Shown: positions 8,120 to 17,459, counted from the first letter of the stretch. The stretch is DNA of 64,000 nt from UBA7672 sp030824255 (GCA_942493305.1 OW818686.1:2728001-2792000); one strand, 5' to 3'. The notes: a model not told the origin generated them from the letters alone. A program made the numbers and translations.

Positions 8120-8955
8120 GCGACGAGCCCGAAAAGCCTGATCTCGAAGCCATGCGCGACGCCGTCGCCAAGCTTGCGAAACAGCGCAAACAGAAACCGA
8201 CGGCAGAGAGAAGTCCTCATCCTGAGGAGCCGCAAAGCGGCGTCTCGAAGGACGAGGACGGGCTCACGGACGCAGCCCCACGCGCGGCAACGCCCGACCC
8301 CGAACGCCTCGCCGACGCCATGCGCCGCGCCGAGGCCGTGCTCTTCGCCTCGAACGTGCCCGTTGACGCCACCACGCTGACCGAAGCCTTGCCGCAGGGC
8401 GTCGAGGCCGGCGACGTGCTTCTCAAGCTGAAAGCCGCCTACGCCAGCAAGGGCGTCCAGCTCGTCGAAGTCGCCGGCAAATGGCGCTTCCAGACCGCGC
8501 CCGATCTCGCCTTCCTGTTCGAGGAAACCCGCGAACAGCCCCGCGCCCTCTCGCGCGCCGCCCTCGAAACGCTCGCGATCATCGCCTACTGCCAGCCCGT
8601 CACGCGCGCCGAGATCGAGGATGTGCGCGGCGTCGCCGTGTCGTCCGGCACGGTCGATATCCTGATGGAAGCCGGCTGGATCCGCCCCCGCGGCCGCCGC
8701 CGCACCCCCGGCCGCCCTGTGACATTTGGAACCACGGATACCTTCCTGGTCCATTTCGGGCTGGATGCGCTCGACAGCCTGCCCGGCCGGGACGACCTGA
8801 AAGCCGCAGGCCTGCTCAGCGCCGATATTCCCCGCGACTTCGAGTTTGCAGGCCCTCCACGCGATCCGGAGACCGGAGACGTGCTGGCCGAGGACCCGCT
8901 TGACGCCGCCGAGTTCCAGTCCGACTTCCTCGAAGGCGCCGACGACCGTCCTTGA
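8116..8955 (+). CDS. scpB: Segregation and condensation protein B, with an in-frame repeat insertion
   Basis: ScpB is the winged-helix partner of ScpA in the Smc complex. The 279-residue protein carries its core from about residue 62 (RLADAMRRAEAVLFAS) through YCQPVTRAEIEDVRG to TFGTTDTFLVHFGL. Residues 33-49 are encoded by a palindromic repeat, which lengthens the N-terminal linker without breaking the frame. A C-terminal acidic tail extends past the usual core. The start ATG overlaps the scpA stop. Confidence 0.92.
   Translation: MSDEPEKPDLEAMRDAVAKLAKQRKQKPTAERSPHPEEPQSGVSKDEDGLTDAAPRAATPDPERLADAMRRAEAVLFASNVPVDATTLTEALPQGVEAGDVLLKLKAAYASKGVQLVEVAGKWRFQTAPDLAFLFEETREQPRALSRAALETLAIIAYCQPVTRAEIEDVRGVAVSSGTVDILMEAGWIRPRGRRRTPGRPVTFGTTDTFLVHFGLDALDSLPGRDDLKAAGLLSADIPRDFEFAGPPRDPETGDVLAEDPLDAAEFQSDFLEGADDRP
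8213..8259. repeat. Palindromic repeat inserted in frame within scpB
   Basis: The left arm gtcctcatcct (8213-8223) pairs with aggacgaggac (8249-8259) at 10 of 11 positions, and an inner stem gccgc-aaa-gcggc lies at 8229-8241. The pieces CTCATCCTGAG and TCGAAGGACG also occur in the intergenic repeat at 16513-16638, so both belong to one dispersed family. In this frame it encodes residues 33-49 of ScpB. Confidence 0.8.
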
Positions 8956-9096
8956 GGCGTAATGCATCCGTGTGCTGCCCGGACATTCGGGTGATTTGCG
9001 CTCGCGCCCCGGGAGGGTTACTTTACCGTCAGGCAGCGGAACAGGGATTGCAGGACTCGCCAGTCCGGCGTTGGAAGCGGATAAGGTATACGGCGG

Positions 9097-9195
9097 ATGG
9101 GTGTTTTGACTCTGGCCGTATTTCTGCCCCTGGCGTTCCTGTTGCCAGGACCAGGCAAGGCCTTCGCCCTGATGGGCATCTTGGGCGTGTTATAG
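9097..9195 (+). CDS. Possible small hydrophobic peptide upstream of tatA
   Basis: An ATG at 9097 opens a 32-residue frame ending TAG 9193-9195. It is strongly hydrophobic (MGVLTLAVFLPLAFLL at the start) and could form one membrane helix. The ribosome-binding site is weak and codon use is less GC-rich at third positions than in neighbouring genes. It sits in the 298-base scpB-tatA gap, where nothing else is recognised. It may be chance. Confidence 0.25.
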   Translation: MGVLTLAVFLPLAFLLPGPGKAFALMGILGVL

Positions 9196-9253
9196 AGCAG
9201 GGCGGTCTCGCCCGTTGGATAATGCCGCCCCGGCGGCGAACGGAGTAGACACT

Positions 9254-9481
9254 ATGGGACGCATTGGTCCTGTCGAGATTATCATCTTCCTGCTGGTCGT
9301 CCTGCTGCTCTTCGGCGGTCGCGGCAAGATTTCGGGAATCATGGGCGACTTCGCCAAGGGCATCAAAAGCTTTCGCAAGGGGATGAAGGATCCGGACGTC
9401 GACACGAGCCAGACCACGTCGGGCGCGCTGGTGAACGATCCGATCAACGTCACCCCCGACAAGGAGAAGTCGAAGGTCTGA
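9254..9481 (+). CDS. tatA: Sec-independent translocase subunit TatA
   Basis: TatA oligomerises to form the conducting part of the twin-arginine export pathway. The 75-residue protein has the short N-terminal membrane helix (about 6-20, VEIIIFLLVVLLLFGG), the hinge glycines, and the amphipathic helix with the FAKGIKSFRKGM motif. Start 9254 is chosen because it gives the canonical N terminus MGRIGPVEIIIF and follows a cggag ribosome-binding site; an upstream in-frame ATG at 9215 would add non-conserved residues. It is first of tatABC. Confidence 0.94.
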   Translation: MGRIGPVEIIIFLLVVLLLFGGRGKISGIMGDFAKGIKSFRKGMKDPDVDTSQTTSGALVNDPINVTPDKEKSKV

Positions 9482-9560
9482 TTGCGTCGCTCCCGTGTCT
9501 CCGCCGTGCGGTGCGCATGAGCATGTCTGAACTTTCGGCTCCGGAAGGAGCAGCTTCGCC

Positions 9561-10421
9561 ATGATGCCGGGTATCGGCTTCGAGGAAATGATCCTGCTGG
9601 TTCTCGTGGCGATCGTCGTGATCGGCCCGAAGGATCTGCCATTGATGATGCGCAAATTCGGCCGGTTCACCGGCAAGATGCGTGCGATGGCCTTTGAGTT
9701 CAAACAGGGCTTTGACGAGCTCGGCCGCCAGGCTGAGCTCGACGAACTGCGCAAGGAAGTCGCAGACCTGAAGAACATCACCGGTCTCGAAGACCTCAAG
9801 CGGGAGTTCGAGGAAGACAAACGCAACCTCGAGAAGGACGTGACCTCCGCGCTGGAGGCGAGCGCGCCTGTCGTCGAAACGCCCGCTCTGCCTGCGCCGG
9901 AAGCCACGCCCCTCATCGCTGCCCCGCAGGCGCCGGCGGGGGAGGGTGAACAGCCCGCAACCGTTCCCGCCGTTCAGGCTTCCGCTCAGGCCTCCGCCGA
10001 TCTGGCCACACCCACCGAAGTTGCTCCCGCCCAGCCCGCAGCCGCCCAGCCTGCCGCTGCTCTGCCGCTGAAGCGTGAAGTCTGGCCGCGTCCGCACAAG
10101 CGCAAGCCGCCCGGCGCCGCGCCTGAGCCCGCGCCCTATGCCGGCCTCTCCGCCGATCATCCCGGCTACGATTCGGGCGAGGATTTCCGCATCGAGCCGC
10201 CCACGCCCGAGGCCGCCAAGCCAGCCAACGGTTCAGCCAGCGGTCCAGTCACCCGCGCTGACAGCGCCCACCCTGCGCCGACAAGGGTTCCGTCCGAAGA
10301 GGCATCGCCGCCAGACGACAACGTCCACGTGATCCCGGACGATCATGTGCGCCCCGCGCATCCCGCCGCCGCGCTGGCGCCGGCCCGGCCGAATACCACT
10401 AAGCAGGACACGCCCGCCTGA
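9561..10421 (+). CDS. tatB: Sec-independent translocase subunit TatB
   Basis: TatB works with TatC to recognise twin-arginine signal peptides. The 286-residue protein begins with the typical helix and hinge (GFEEMILLVLVAIVVIGPKD), then an amphipathic helix and a charged coiled-coil stretch (about 55-95). From about residue 100 to the end it carries a long Ala/Pro-rich extension, longer than in E. coli TatB, as often seen in alphaproteobacteria. A strong ribosome-binding site (ggaaggag) precedes the ATG. Its stop overlaps the tatC start by one base. Confidence 0.93.
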   Translation: MMPGIGFEEMILLVLVAIVVIGPKDLPLMMRKFGRFTGKMRAMAFEFKQGFDELGRQAELDELRKEVADLKNITGLEDLKREFEEDKRNLEKDVTSALEASAPVVETPALPAPEATPLIAAPQAPAGEGEQPATVPAVQASAQASADLATPTEVAPAQPAAAQPAAALPLKREVWPRPHKRKPPGAAPEPAPYAGLSADHPGYDSGEDFRIEPPTPEAAKPANGSASGPVTRADSAHPAPTRVPSEEASPPDDNVHVIPDDHVRPAHPAAALAPARPNTTKQDTPA

Positions 10422-11389
10422 TGAGCAAGACGGTCGTCACCCGCGAGGACAAGCTGAAGGCATCAATGTCGGGCGCCGCTGCGGCCGCAGCGCAGCCAGA
10501 CGTCGACGAGGTCGAGGCCAGCCGCGCGCCGCTGATGGACCACCTGCTTGAGCTGCGCGACCGTCTGGTCCGCATCCTCTGGGTGATCGGCGTCCTGTTC
10601 CTCGGCGGCTGGTACGTCACCGAATTCGTGCTCGCCTTCCTGCTCCAGCCGCTCAGCGATGCCGCGCACCGCGCCGGCCGGCCGCTCGACGAAACCATCG
10701 AGACGGTCACCACCGCGCCGATGGAAATGATCTTCGTGAAGTTGAAGATGTCCTTCCTGCTGGCGATCGCGGCGGGCTTCCCCTTCATCGCTTACCAGAT
10801 CTACGCCTTCGTGGCGCCGGGCCTGTACAAGAACGAGCGCTCCGCCGTTCTGCCCTACCTGTTCCTGATGCCGTTTCTCTTCATCGTCGGCGGATGGATG
10901 GTCTACCAGTTCGTCCTGCCCACCTTCATGGATCTGTCCTTCAGCCAGGAATTCACGGCTGCGGGCGCCAAGGTCGTCTACCTGCCGAAGGTCAAGGAAT
11001 ACTACGAGCTGACGATCTCGCTGCTCGCCTGCTTCGGCTTCGCGTTCCAGCTGCCCATCGTGATGTCGCTGCTCGCGCGCGCCAACGTCGTGCAGGCCAC
11101 CGGCCTGCGCAAAGGCCGCAAGTTTGCGTTCATCGTCATCGTCTTCGCAGCGATGTTCATGACGCCGCCAGACCCGTTCAGCTGGGTCATCCTCTCGGTT
11201 CCGCTGTTCCTGCTGTATGAAAGCGGTATCATCGCCGCCGTGCTGATCGAGCGCGGCCGCAAGCGTCGCGAAGCCGCCGAAGCGAAGCGCGAGGAAGAAG
11301 AAGCCCGCCGCGAGGCCGCCGACGAAGCCCGCCGCCGCGCCTCCGCCCAGTCCGCCGCCCCCCAGGCCCGACTCCCCGCCGGCGAGTAA
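10421..11389 (+). CDS. tatC: Sec-independent translocase subunit TatC
   Basis: TatC is the six-helix membrane receptor for twin-arginine signal peptides. The 322-residue protein has the conserved cytoplasmic entry MDHLLELRDRLVR (about 35-47), six hydrophobic segments, and the family regions FPFIAYQIYAFVAPGLY and FAAMFMTPPDPFSW. The C-terminal roughly 45 residues are a charged Arg/Glu/Ala helix that exceeds the usual core. Exported clients may include the twin-arginine proteins at 15665 and 63912. Confidence 0.95.
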   Translation: MSKTVVTREDKLKASMSGAAAAAAQPDVDEVEASRAPLMDHLLELRDRLVRILWVIGVLFLGGWYVTEFVLAFLLQPLSDAAHRAGRPLDETIETVTTAPMEMIFVKLKMSFLLAIAAGFPFIAYQIYAFVAPGLYKNERSAVLPYLFLMPFLFIVGGWMVYQFVLPTFMDLSFSQEFTAAGAKVVYLPKVKEYYELTISLLACFGFAFQLPIVMSLLARANVVQATGLRKGRKFAFIVIVFAAMFMTPPDPFSWVILSVPLFLLYESGIIAAVLIERGRKRREAAEAKREEEEARREAADEARRRASAQSAAPQARLPAGE

Positions 11390-11449
11390 CCGGGCCCTTG
11401 GAGGCCCGCCCGCATCACGCTAGACCCCGTGAAAACTTAGGGCCTGTCC

Positions 11450-12787
<1,338 letters not shown>

Positions 12788-12825
12788 TCGGCCAGCGGCG
12801 GCGGCAATCCTTCCGGAGCAAAAGC

Positions 12826-13266
12826 ATGTTGCGCACAGTCCTGATGTCGATCATCGCGGTGATGGTTGCCGCCTGCACGGCGCCCTTGCCCGCGGACCAG
12901 CCCGCCACAGGCGTCAGCGCCAGCTTCATCGGCGTTGACGGCAAGCCGCTCGTCTCGCCGCAGGGCATCATCGACAACACCGTGCAGGAAGCGCTCACGG
13001 CCAACCCCGACGCCTGCGCCAAGGCCGGCGGCTCGCTCGTGCCCGTCTGCCGGATGCAGCGCCCGATGTGCCTCATCCATTTCTCTGACGCCGGCAAGGC
13101 CTGCTCCGATGGCGCTGATTGCGCCTCCGGCCGCTGCCGCGCAGGCGATACAAGCATCACGCCGGGCAAGCCCGCCACGGGCATCTGCGCCAAGACCAAC
13201 GATCCGTGCGGCTGCTATACGCGCATCGAGGATGGCGTCGCCCAGCCCACCATCTGCGTCGACTAG
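12826..13266 (+). CDS. Cysteine-rich lipoprotein of unknown function
   Basis: This 146-residue protein has a short hydrophobic leader ending in the lipobox VAAC, with C17 as the likely lipid-modified residue. Ten further cysteines lie between residues 64 and 144, including the cluster CSDGADCASGRC (93-104) and CGC at 128-130. An even number of cysteines in an exported protein suggests up to five disulfides. The spacing recalls small disulfide-stabilised extracellular domains. I recognise no family. It starts 38 bases after serS in the block where surE is often found. Confidence 0.7.
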   Translation: MLRTVLMSIIAVMVAACTAPLPADQPATGVSASFIGVDGKPLVSPQGIIDNTVQEALTANPDACAKAGGSLVPVCRMQRPMCLIHFSDAGKACSDGADCASGRCRAGDTSITPGKPATGICAKTNDPCGCYTRIEDGVAQPTICVD

Positions 13267-13290
13267 GCGTAAAAAGGGGGAGACGATCCG

Positions 13291-13854
13291 ATGAGCTTCG
13301 CACTCGCCTGGTTCGCCGTGCAGGGCATCGGCAAGGATGATTTCCTCGATCGCGCCGGCTTCACCGACACGGAAGAACTGGACGAATATTTCGACCAGGA
13401 TCATTCCGGCGGAGAGCTTGCCGGCGGCTGGTATGTCGTCGTCACCAGCGAGCTTGGCCTCGCCGATCCCGCGCGCTTCGCCCAATGGTCCGCCGATGGC
13501 CGCCTCGTCGCCGTCGTCATCCACGAGGATACCGCCAACACGCTCGCCACCGAATGGAGGGATGGCAAGCTCGTCTGGTCCGTCTCCCACGATGGCTCGG
13601 ATGGCGGCGAGGAACTCGCCGTCGAAGGCCAGCTCCCCGAAGTCTTCGAGGAACTGAAACAGGAAGCCATCGCCGCCCAGACAGAGCTGAGGACAGACGC
13701 CGACGGAGAAGATGAGGGCGAGGAGGTCAACTTCGTCTTCGACATCCCGCTCGATCTCGCCGCCGAAATCACCGGCTTCCGCCACGACGAACTCGGCTTC
13801 GACGATGATATCCCGCCCTTCACCATCCTCGAACGCACCCACATCGCGGGGTAG
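13291..13854 (+). CDS. Acidic hypothetical protein
   Basis: This 187-residue protein is acidic, with a stretch of Asp/Glu at about 135-150 (TDADGEDEGEEVNF). It has no signal peptide or membrane helix, so it is probably cytoplasmic. Regions such as GGWYVVVTSELG and RLVAVVIHEDTANT look like a compact alpha/beta fold, but I recognise no motif that gives a function. The gene follows the lipoprotein gene by 24 bases, with gggggag before its ATG, and precedes a membrane-protein gene by 3 bases. Confidence 0.7.
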   Translation: MSFALAWFAVQGIGKDDFLDRAGFTDTEELDEYFDQDHSGGELAGGWYVVVTSELGLADPARFAQWSADGRLVAVVIHEDTANTLATEWRDGKLVWSVSHDGSDGGEELAVEGQLPEVFEELKQEAIAAQTELRTDADGEDEGEEVNFVFDIPLDLAAEITGFRHDELGFDDDIPPFTILERTHIAG

Positions 13855-13857
13855 GGG

Positions 13858-14478
13858 ATGAAGGGGCAGGGGGCCATGCGGATCATCGCAATCATCGGCG
13901 CGCTGCTGGGCTGGTTCGGCCTCGTGCTGCAGCTCGGCCTGCTGGTCGAGCCGATGGGCGGCTGGCCGCAAGCCATCTGGCGCTTCCTCGGCTATTTCAC
14001 ACTGCTCACCAATATCTGGGTAGCGCTGGTCTTCACCCACGCCGCCTTCCGTCCCGCCAGCCGCACCGGCCTCGGCGGGGCCCGCATGGTGTTCTCCGCC
14101 ACCGTGTCGATCGTCCTCGTCGGCATCGTTTATGCCGTCGCCCTGCGCGGCCTGTGGCAACCACAGGGGCTCGATGCCGTCGCTGACAACATCCTCCACG
14201 TGGCGATTCCCATCGTCAGCTTCATTTTCCTGCTCGTGTCGGCGGCGGGGCCCATCAGCTGGAAAGCCGCCCTCTGGTCGCTGGTCTGGCCGCTGGCCTA
14301 TTTCGCCTACGCCATGGCCCGCGGCGCCTTCGATGGCTGGTACGCCTACTGGTTCCTCAATCCCTCGGAACAATCCCTCGCCGATCTCGCGATCAGCATC
14401 GGCCTGCTCCTGCTGGGCGTGCTGGTCCTGGCGCAGATCCTCGCCGGCCTCACGCGGCTGTGCGCCGGCAGGGCGTAG
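13858..14478 (+). CDS. Pr6Pr family membrane protein
   Basis: This 206-residue protein has about six hydrophobic segments and matches the Pr6Pr/FAR-17a type by its pattern: RFLGYFTLLTNIWVALVF in the second segment, DNILHVAIPIVSFIFLL in the fourth, and WPLAYFAYAMARGAF in the fifth. The biochemical role of this family in bacteria is not established. M7 at 13876 is an alternative start with a purine-rich run before it. It is adjacent to the acidic protein and probably in the same transcript. Confidence 0.75.
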   Translation: MKGQGAMRIIAIIGALLGWFGLVLQLGLLVEPMGGWPQAIWRFLGYFTLLTNIWVALVFTHAAFRPASRTGLGGARMVFSATVSIVLVGIVYAVALRGLWQPQGLDAVADNILHVAIPIVSFIFLLVSAAGPISWKAALWSLVWPLAYFAYAMARGAFDGWYAYWFLNPSEQSLADLAISIGLLLLGVLVLAQILAGLTRLCAGRA

Positions 14479-14536
14479 CTGTCCCGCCATCCGTGTCCCG
14501 CCCGGCGCGAGTGGCGCTGTCGTGATCGCGCACCGC

Positions 14537-15643
14537 ATGGGAATTGCATCGACCTCGCACCCGCTCCGTTATAAGTTCTCGCCGGGGTTGAAACGCGCGC
14601 GCCGGGTGGAACGCGAAGGGCAGGAATTCGGGCAGTTGGGAGAGTCATACGCGATTGCGAGGCGCGTGTCGGTCATCGTGCCGACAGCCAACCGTTCCGT
14701 GCAACTCGGACAGGCGCTGCAGAGCATTCGCGCGCTCGAAGGTCCGGATCTTCAGCTCGAAATCATCGTCGGCGACAACGGAACCTGCGTTGAGACGCCC
14801 CGCGTGGCGGCCCAGTTCGGCGCGATCCATGTCCGCGCAAAGGTGAAAGGCGCCAGCGGTTCGCGCAATGCCGCCATGGCTGTCGCCACCGGCGAATTCA
14901 TCGCCTTCCTCGATGACGACGACGCCTGGCTGCCCGGCCATGTCCGCCCGCATATTGCGATGCTCGATGCGCGCCCCGATCTCGATGGCGTCATCGGTCA
15001 GGTCCGGCTGTCAGACATGGCGCATCGTCCGCTGCGCGATCATGGCGACTGGCCGGATAAGCATCCGGGCGAGGGCGATCAACTTGTCCGCACCATGCTC
15101 TCGGGTTTCTTCCCGCAGATCGGCGCCACCGTCGTCCGCGCCAGTGTCCGCGACAGCATCGGCTATTTCGACGAAAAGCTGATCGGCGGCGAAGATCTCG
15201 ACTGGCAGATGCGCCTCGCCGGCCGCAACGCGCTCGGCTTCGTGGAAGTCCCGTGCATCCTGTTCGCCCAGCGCGAAGTCGGCGATTACGATGCGCTGCA
15301 TCGCTCGCGCATCAGCTACGACCGGAAAGTGTTCCGCCGCCACGCGCACAAACACTGGCGCGTCTGGCGCTCGCCGCTCGATTACATGCGCGCCTATTCC
15401 GGCTCGCTGATGCACTTCTTCACCTATTTCTCGAAGGTCGCCCACATCGCCGCTTTCAGCGGCCAGCGCGCCCGCGCCCTCGGCGCCATCCGCACGGCGT
15501 TCGGCATTTTCCCGCTGCGCGCCATCAAGCACCTCGTGTCGAACACGCCGCTGCGCAGCGCGCTGGTGAAGGCGCTGTTCGGCCTGCCGCTGGCCCACCA
15601 CGCCCACCTCCCCATCTTGCTCGCCATTCTCCATGTCGGCTGA
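14537..15643 (+). CDS. Glycosyltransferase family 2
   Basis: This protein of 368 residues has the GT-A fold of family 2: a nucleotide-binding start VSVIVPTANRSVQLGQAL (about 43-60), the SRNAAMAVATGEFIAFLDDDD stretch split as SRNAAM then FIAFLDDDDAW, and an acceptor-site GGEDLDWQMRLAG. It is likely to transfer a sugar to a surface glycan or lipid. The start is uncertain: ATG at 14537 is used, GTG at 14522 is possible. The stop at 15641-15643 lies inside a sequence repeated at 16416, which indicates that the original C terminus was displaced by an insertion. Confidence 0.82.
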   Translation: MGIASTSHPLRYKFSPGLKRARRVEREGQEFGQLGESYAIARRVSVIVPTANRSVQLGQALQSIRALEGPDLQLEIIVGDNGTCVETPRVAAQFGAIHVRAKVKGASGSRNAAMAVATGEFIAFLDDDDAWLPGHVRPHIAMLDARPDLDGVIGQVRLSDMAHRPLRDHGDWPDKHPGEGDQLVRTMLSGFFPQIGATVVRASVRDSIGYFDEKLIGGEDLDWQMRLAGRNALGFVEVPCILFAQREVGDYDALHRSRISYDRKVFRRHAHKHWRVWRSPLDYMRAYSGSLMHFFTYFSKVAHIAAFSGQRARALGAIRTAFGIFPLRAIKHLVSNTPLRSALVKALFGLPLAHHAHLPILLAILHVG

Positions 15644-15650
15644 GCGCGCG
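15619..15650. repeat. Direct repeat, left copy, at the end of the glycosyltransferase
   Basis: The 18 bases gctcgccattctccatgt (15619-15636) recur exactly at 16416-16433, and the following 14 bases match at 10 positions, ending gcgcgcg in both. The copies bracket the lipoprotein gene at 15665. Confidence 0.8.
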
Positions 15651-15664
15651 AGAGGATCGAAATC

Positions 15665-16405
15665 TTGAAGGCGGCGCCAATCCACCGACGGCATTTTCTC
15701 GTCGGCGGCGCCGGCGCAATGTTGGCCGGATGCGCAAATGTTCAGTCCACAGGCTATAGCTTTCGGCTGAAGGCCACCGTGTCTGTCGATGGCGAAACGC
15801 GTTCCGGTTCAAGCGTCATTCGCGTCCGCTATACCAACGATCAGTCGAGCATGAATCTCGGTAGCCGATATCGAGCCGAGGTTTGGGGGGAAGCCCCCAT
15901 TGTGGAACTCGGTCCGAAGCATGGCTTGCTCTTTGTGCTCTTGGTCGGAAGGTTCGACGAGACAACGGGCGAGTATGCGTTCGGGCCCGCGATGACGTCG
16001 GTTTCAGCATTTCAGGGAACAAAGGCCGAGTTTCGAACCTCAAACGCAGCCGAGGGAGAGGGCGCGCGATGGCGGCACATCCAGAGCCTTTCAAAGCGAA
16101 CGGAAGTCGTGAACGTTCCTCAAGGCGAGTATCCACTCTTCGTCCGGTTCGCCGATCTTGCCGACCCCCAGAGCGTCATCGACGTTGATCCGATGAATCT
16201 ACAGGGCGCATATGGGCCGGGCGTTTCGCTTCAGTCACTGACGATACAGATTACCAACGAGCGCGAGACCGAAGGCATTCGTTCTGTGCTGCCATGGCTT
16301 GAATCGCTCGACGAAACACTCGGTGGTAAGCCGCCGTTCGAACGAAGCAAACGGACTTTCGCTCAGACAATCAGCGACGGACACTTCCGCTCTTGGTCTC
16401 CCTGA
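15665..16405 (+). CDS. Lipoprotein with a twin-arginine-like leader, unknown function
   Basis: This 246-residue protein starts with TTG at 15665, preceded by a gagagg ribosome-binding site. Its leader has HRRHFLVGG, a twin-arginine-like motif, followed by a hydrophobic core and the lipobox LAGC, so it may be exported by Tat and lipid-anchored. The mature part shows beta-rich segments such as YRAEVWGEAPIVELG and no recognised domain. The gene looks less GC-rich than its neighbours and lies between two copies of a direct repeat, which suggests a recent insertion. Function cannot be assigned. Confidence 0.68.
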   Translation: MKAAPIHRRHFLVGGAGAMLAGCANVQSTGYSFRLKATVSVDGETRSGSSVIRVRYTNDQSSMNLGSRYRAEVWGEAPIVELGPKHGLLFVLLVGRFDETTGEYAFGPAMTSVSAFQGTKAEFRTSNAAEGEGARWRHIQSLSKRTEVVNVPQGEYPLFVRFADLADPQSVIDVDPMNLQGAYGPGVSLQSLTIQITNERETEGIRSVLPWLESLDETLGGKPPFERSKRTFAQTISDGHFRSWSP

Positions 16406-16410
16406 TAGCT

Positions 16411-16500
16411 GTCTGGCTCGCCATTCTCCATGTTGGTGGGGCGCGCGGCGCTGATCGTGAAAGCGATATCGCTGAAGCAAGATCAGCCCCTGTACGCTAG
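16411..16500 (+). pseudogene. Remnant of the glycosyltransferase C terminus
   Basis: The frame VWLAILHVGGARG and onward to TAG 16498-16500 repeats the last residues of the glycosyltransferase (LLAILHVG) and adds about 20 more. It has no start codon. The best reading is the ancestral 3' end of that gene, now separated by the inserted lipoprotein gene. Confidence 0.5.
16416..16447. repeat. Direct repeat, right copy
   Basis: This matches 15619-15650 at 28 of 32 positions. Read in the frame that corresponds to the glycosyltransferase, it gives LAILHVGGARGADRE and continues to TAG at 16498-16500, so it appears to be the old C-terminal end of that gene. Confidence 0.8.
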
Positions 16501-16512
16501 CAACGCCCAGAC

Positions 16513-16638
16513 TTGTCATCCCGGAAGCCGCGCAGCGGCTATCCGGGACCCATTGTGAGCTACGACAGCGGCTGAATGGGTCCCGGCTCTCCGCTCTCAT
16601 CCTGAGCTTGTCGAAGGACGCTTCGGCCGGGATGACAA
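16513..16638. repeat. Nested palindromic intergenic repeat
   Basis: Outer arms ttgtcatcccgg (16513-16524) and ccgggatgacaa (16627-16638) are exact reverse complements. Inside are gggacccatt (16545-16554) and aatgggtccc (16575-16584), also exact. The segment CTCATCCTGAG followed by TCGAAGGACG is shared with the scpB insertion. This element and its flanks fill the 327-base gap before pcm; no other gene is seen apart from the 16411-16500 remnant. Confidence 0.85.
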
Positions 16639-16732
16639 CCTTGGCCCTTGCTGCGCGCGACGCATCTGGCCAGTTTGACACCGCCGTCCGAACGCGGGAC
16701 GCAATGCGCCTCACAGTCCTGATGGGCCAACC

Positions 16733-17386
16733 ATGAACGACTCCGATCCCCGCTTTCAGGCTGCGCGACTGGTTCTTGCCTTGCGTCAGGCCGGCGTCAC
16801 GGATCATGGCGTCACCGAAGTGCTGGAAAGGTCCCCGCGCTCGGAGTTCGTTCCCAGGCCGTTCGAAGACGATGCGTGGGAGAATGTCGAACTCCCCATC
16901 GATTGCGGGCAGAGCATGACGCGCCCCGTCACCGTCGGCGTGATGCTTCAGGCTCTCGACGTGCACCGCGATCACATGGTGCTCGAGATCGGCACCGGCA
17001 CGGGCTATGTCGCAGCCCTGCTCAGCCGTCTCGGCCGCCGCGTCTATTCGGTCGAACGCTACCGCACGCTGGTCGACAAGGCGCGGTTGCTGCTGGACCG
17101 GATGCACCTGTCCTCGCGCATCGAGGTTCGCCACGCGGATGGTCTCAACGGATGGCCGGAAGCCGCCCCGTTCGATCGCGTCTTGCTGATGGGTCTGGTG
17201 CAGGAACTGCCCGAAGACATTGCCCGGCAGGTCGGGAAAGGCGGGGTTGTCGTCATGCCGGTCGAGCGAAACGGGCAGGGGGTCATTGTCCGCCTGCAGA
17301 AGCAACCGGATGGCGCATTTGCCGAAACGGTGGTCGGTCACGGCGGTTTCGCGGCGCTACAGCCCGGAATTGCAAGGGAACTTTAG
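16733..17386 (+). CDS. pcm: Protein-L-isoaspartate O-methyltransferase
   Basis: This 217-residue enzyme uses S-adenosylmethionine to methylate isoaspartyl residues in damaged proteins, the first step of their repair. The SAM-binding motif I is VLEIGTGTGYVAALL (about 83-97), preceded by the family signature GQSMTRPVTVGVMLQAL. Length is standard. In relatives it follows surE; here accessory genes and a repeat precede it. The LysM/M23 lipoprotein gene follows, as in many alphaproteobacteria. Confidence 0.93.
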   Translation: MNDSDPRFQAARLVLALRQAGVTDHGVTEVLERSPRSEFVPRPFEDDAWENVELPIDCGQSMTRPVTVGVMLQALDVHRDHMVLEIGTGTGYVAALLSRLGRRVYSVERYRTLVDKARLLLDRMHLSSRIEVRHADGLNGWPEAAPFDRVLLMGLVQELPEDIARQVGKGGVVVMPVERNGQGVIVRLQKQPDGAFAETVVGHGGFAALQPGIAREL

Positions 17387-17459
17387 CCACAGCCCGGTTC
17401 AGCCTCTGGTAATGGGATCAAGGGCAGATTGGCCTCCTGTTTCCGGGAGGTTTCTGGCG

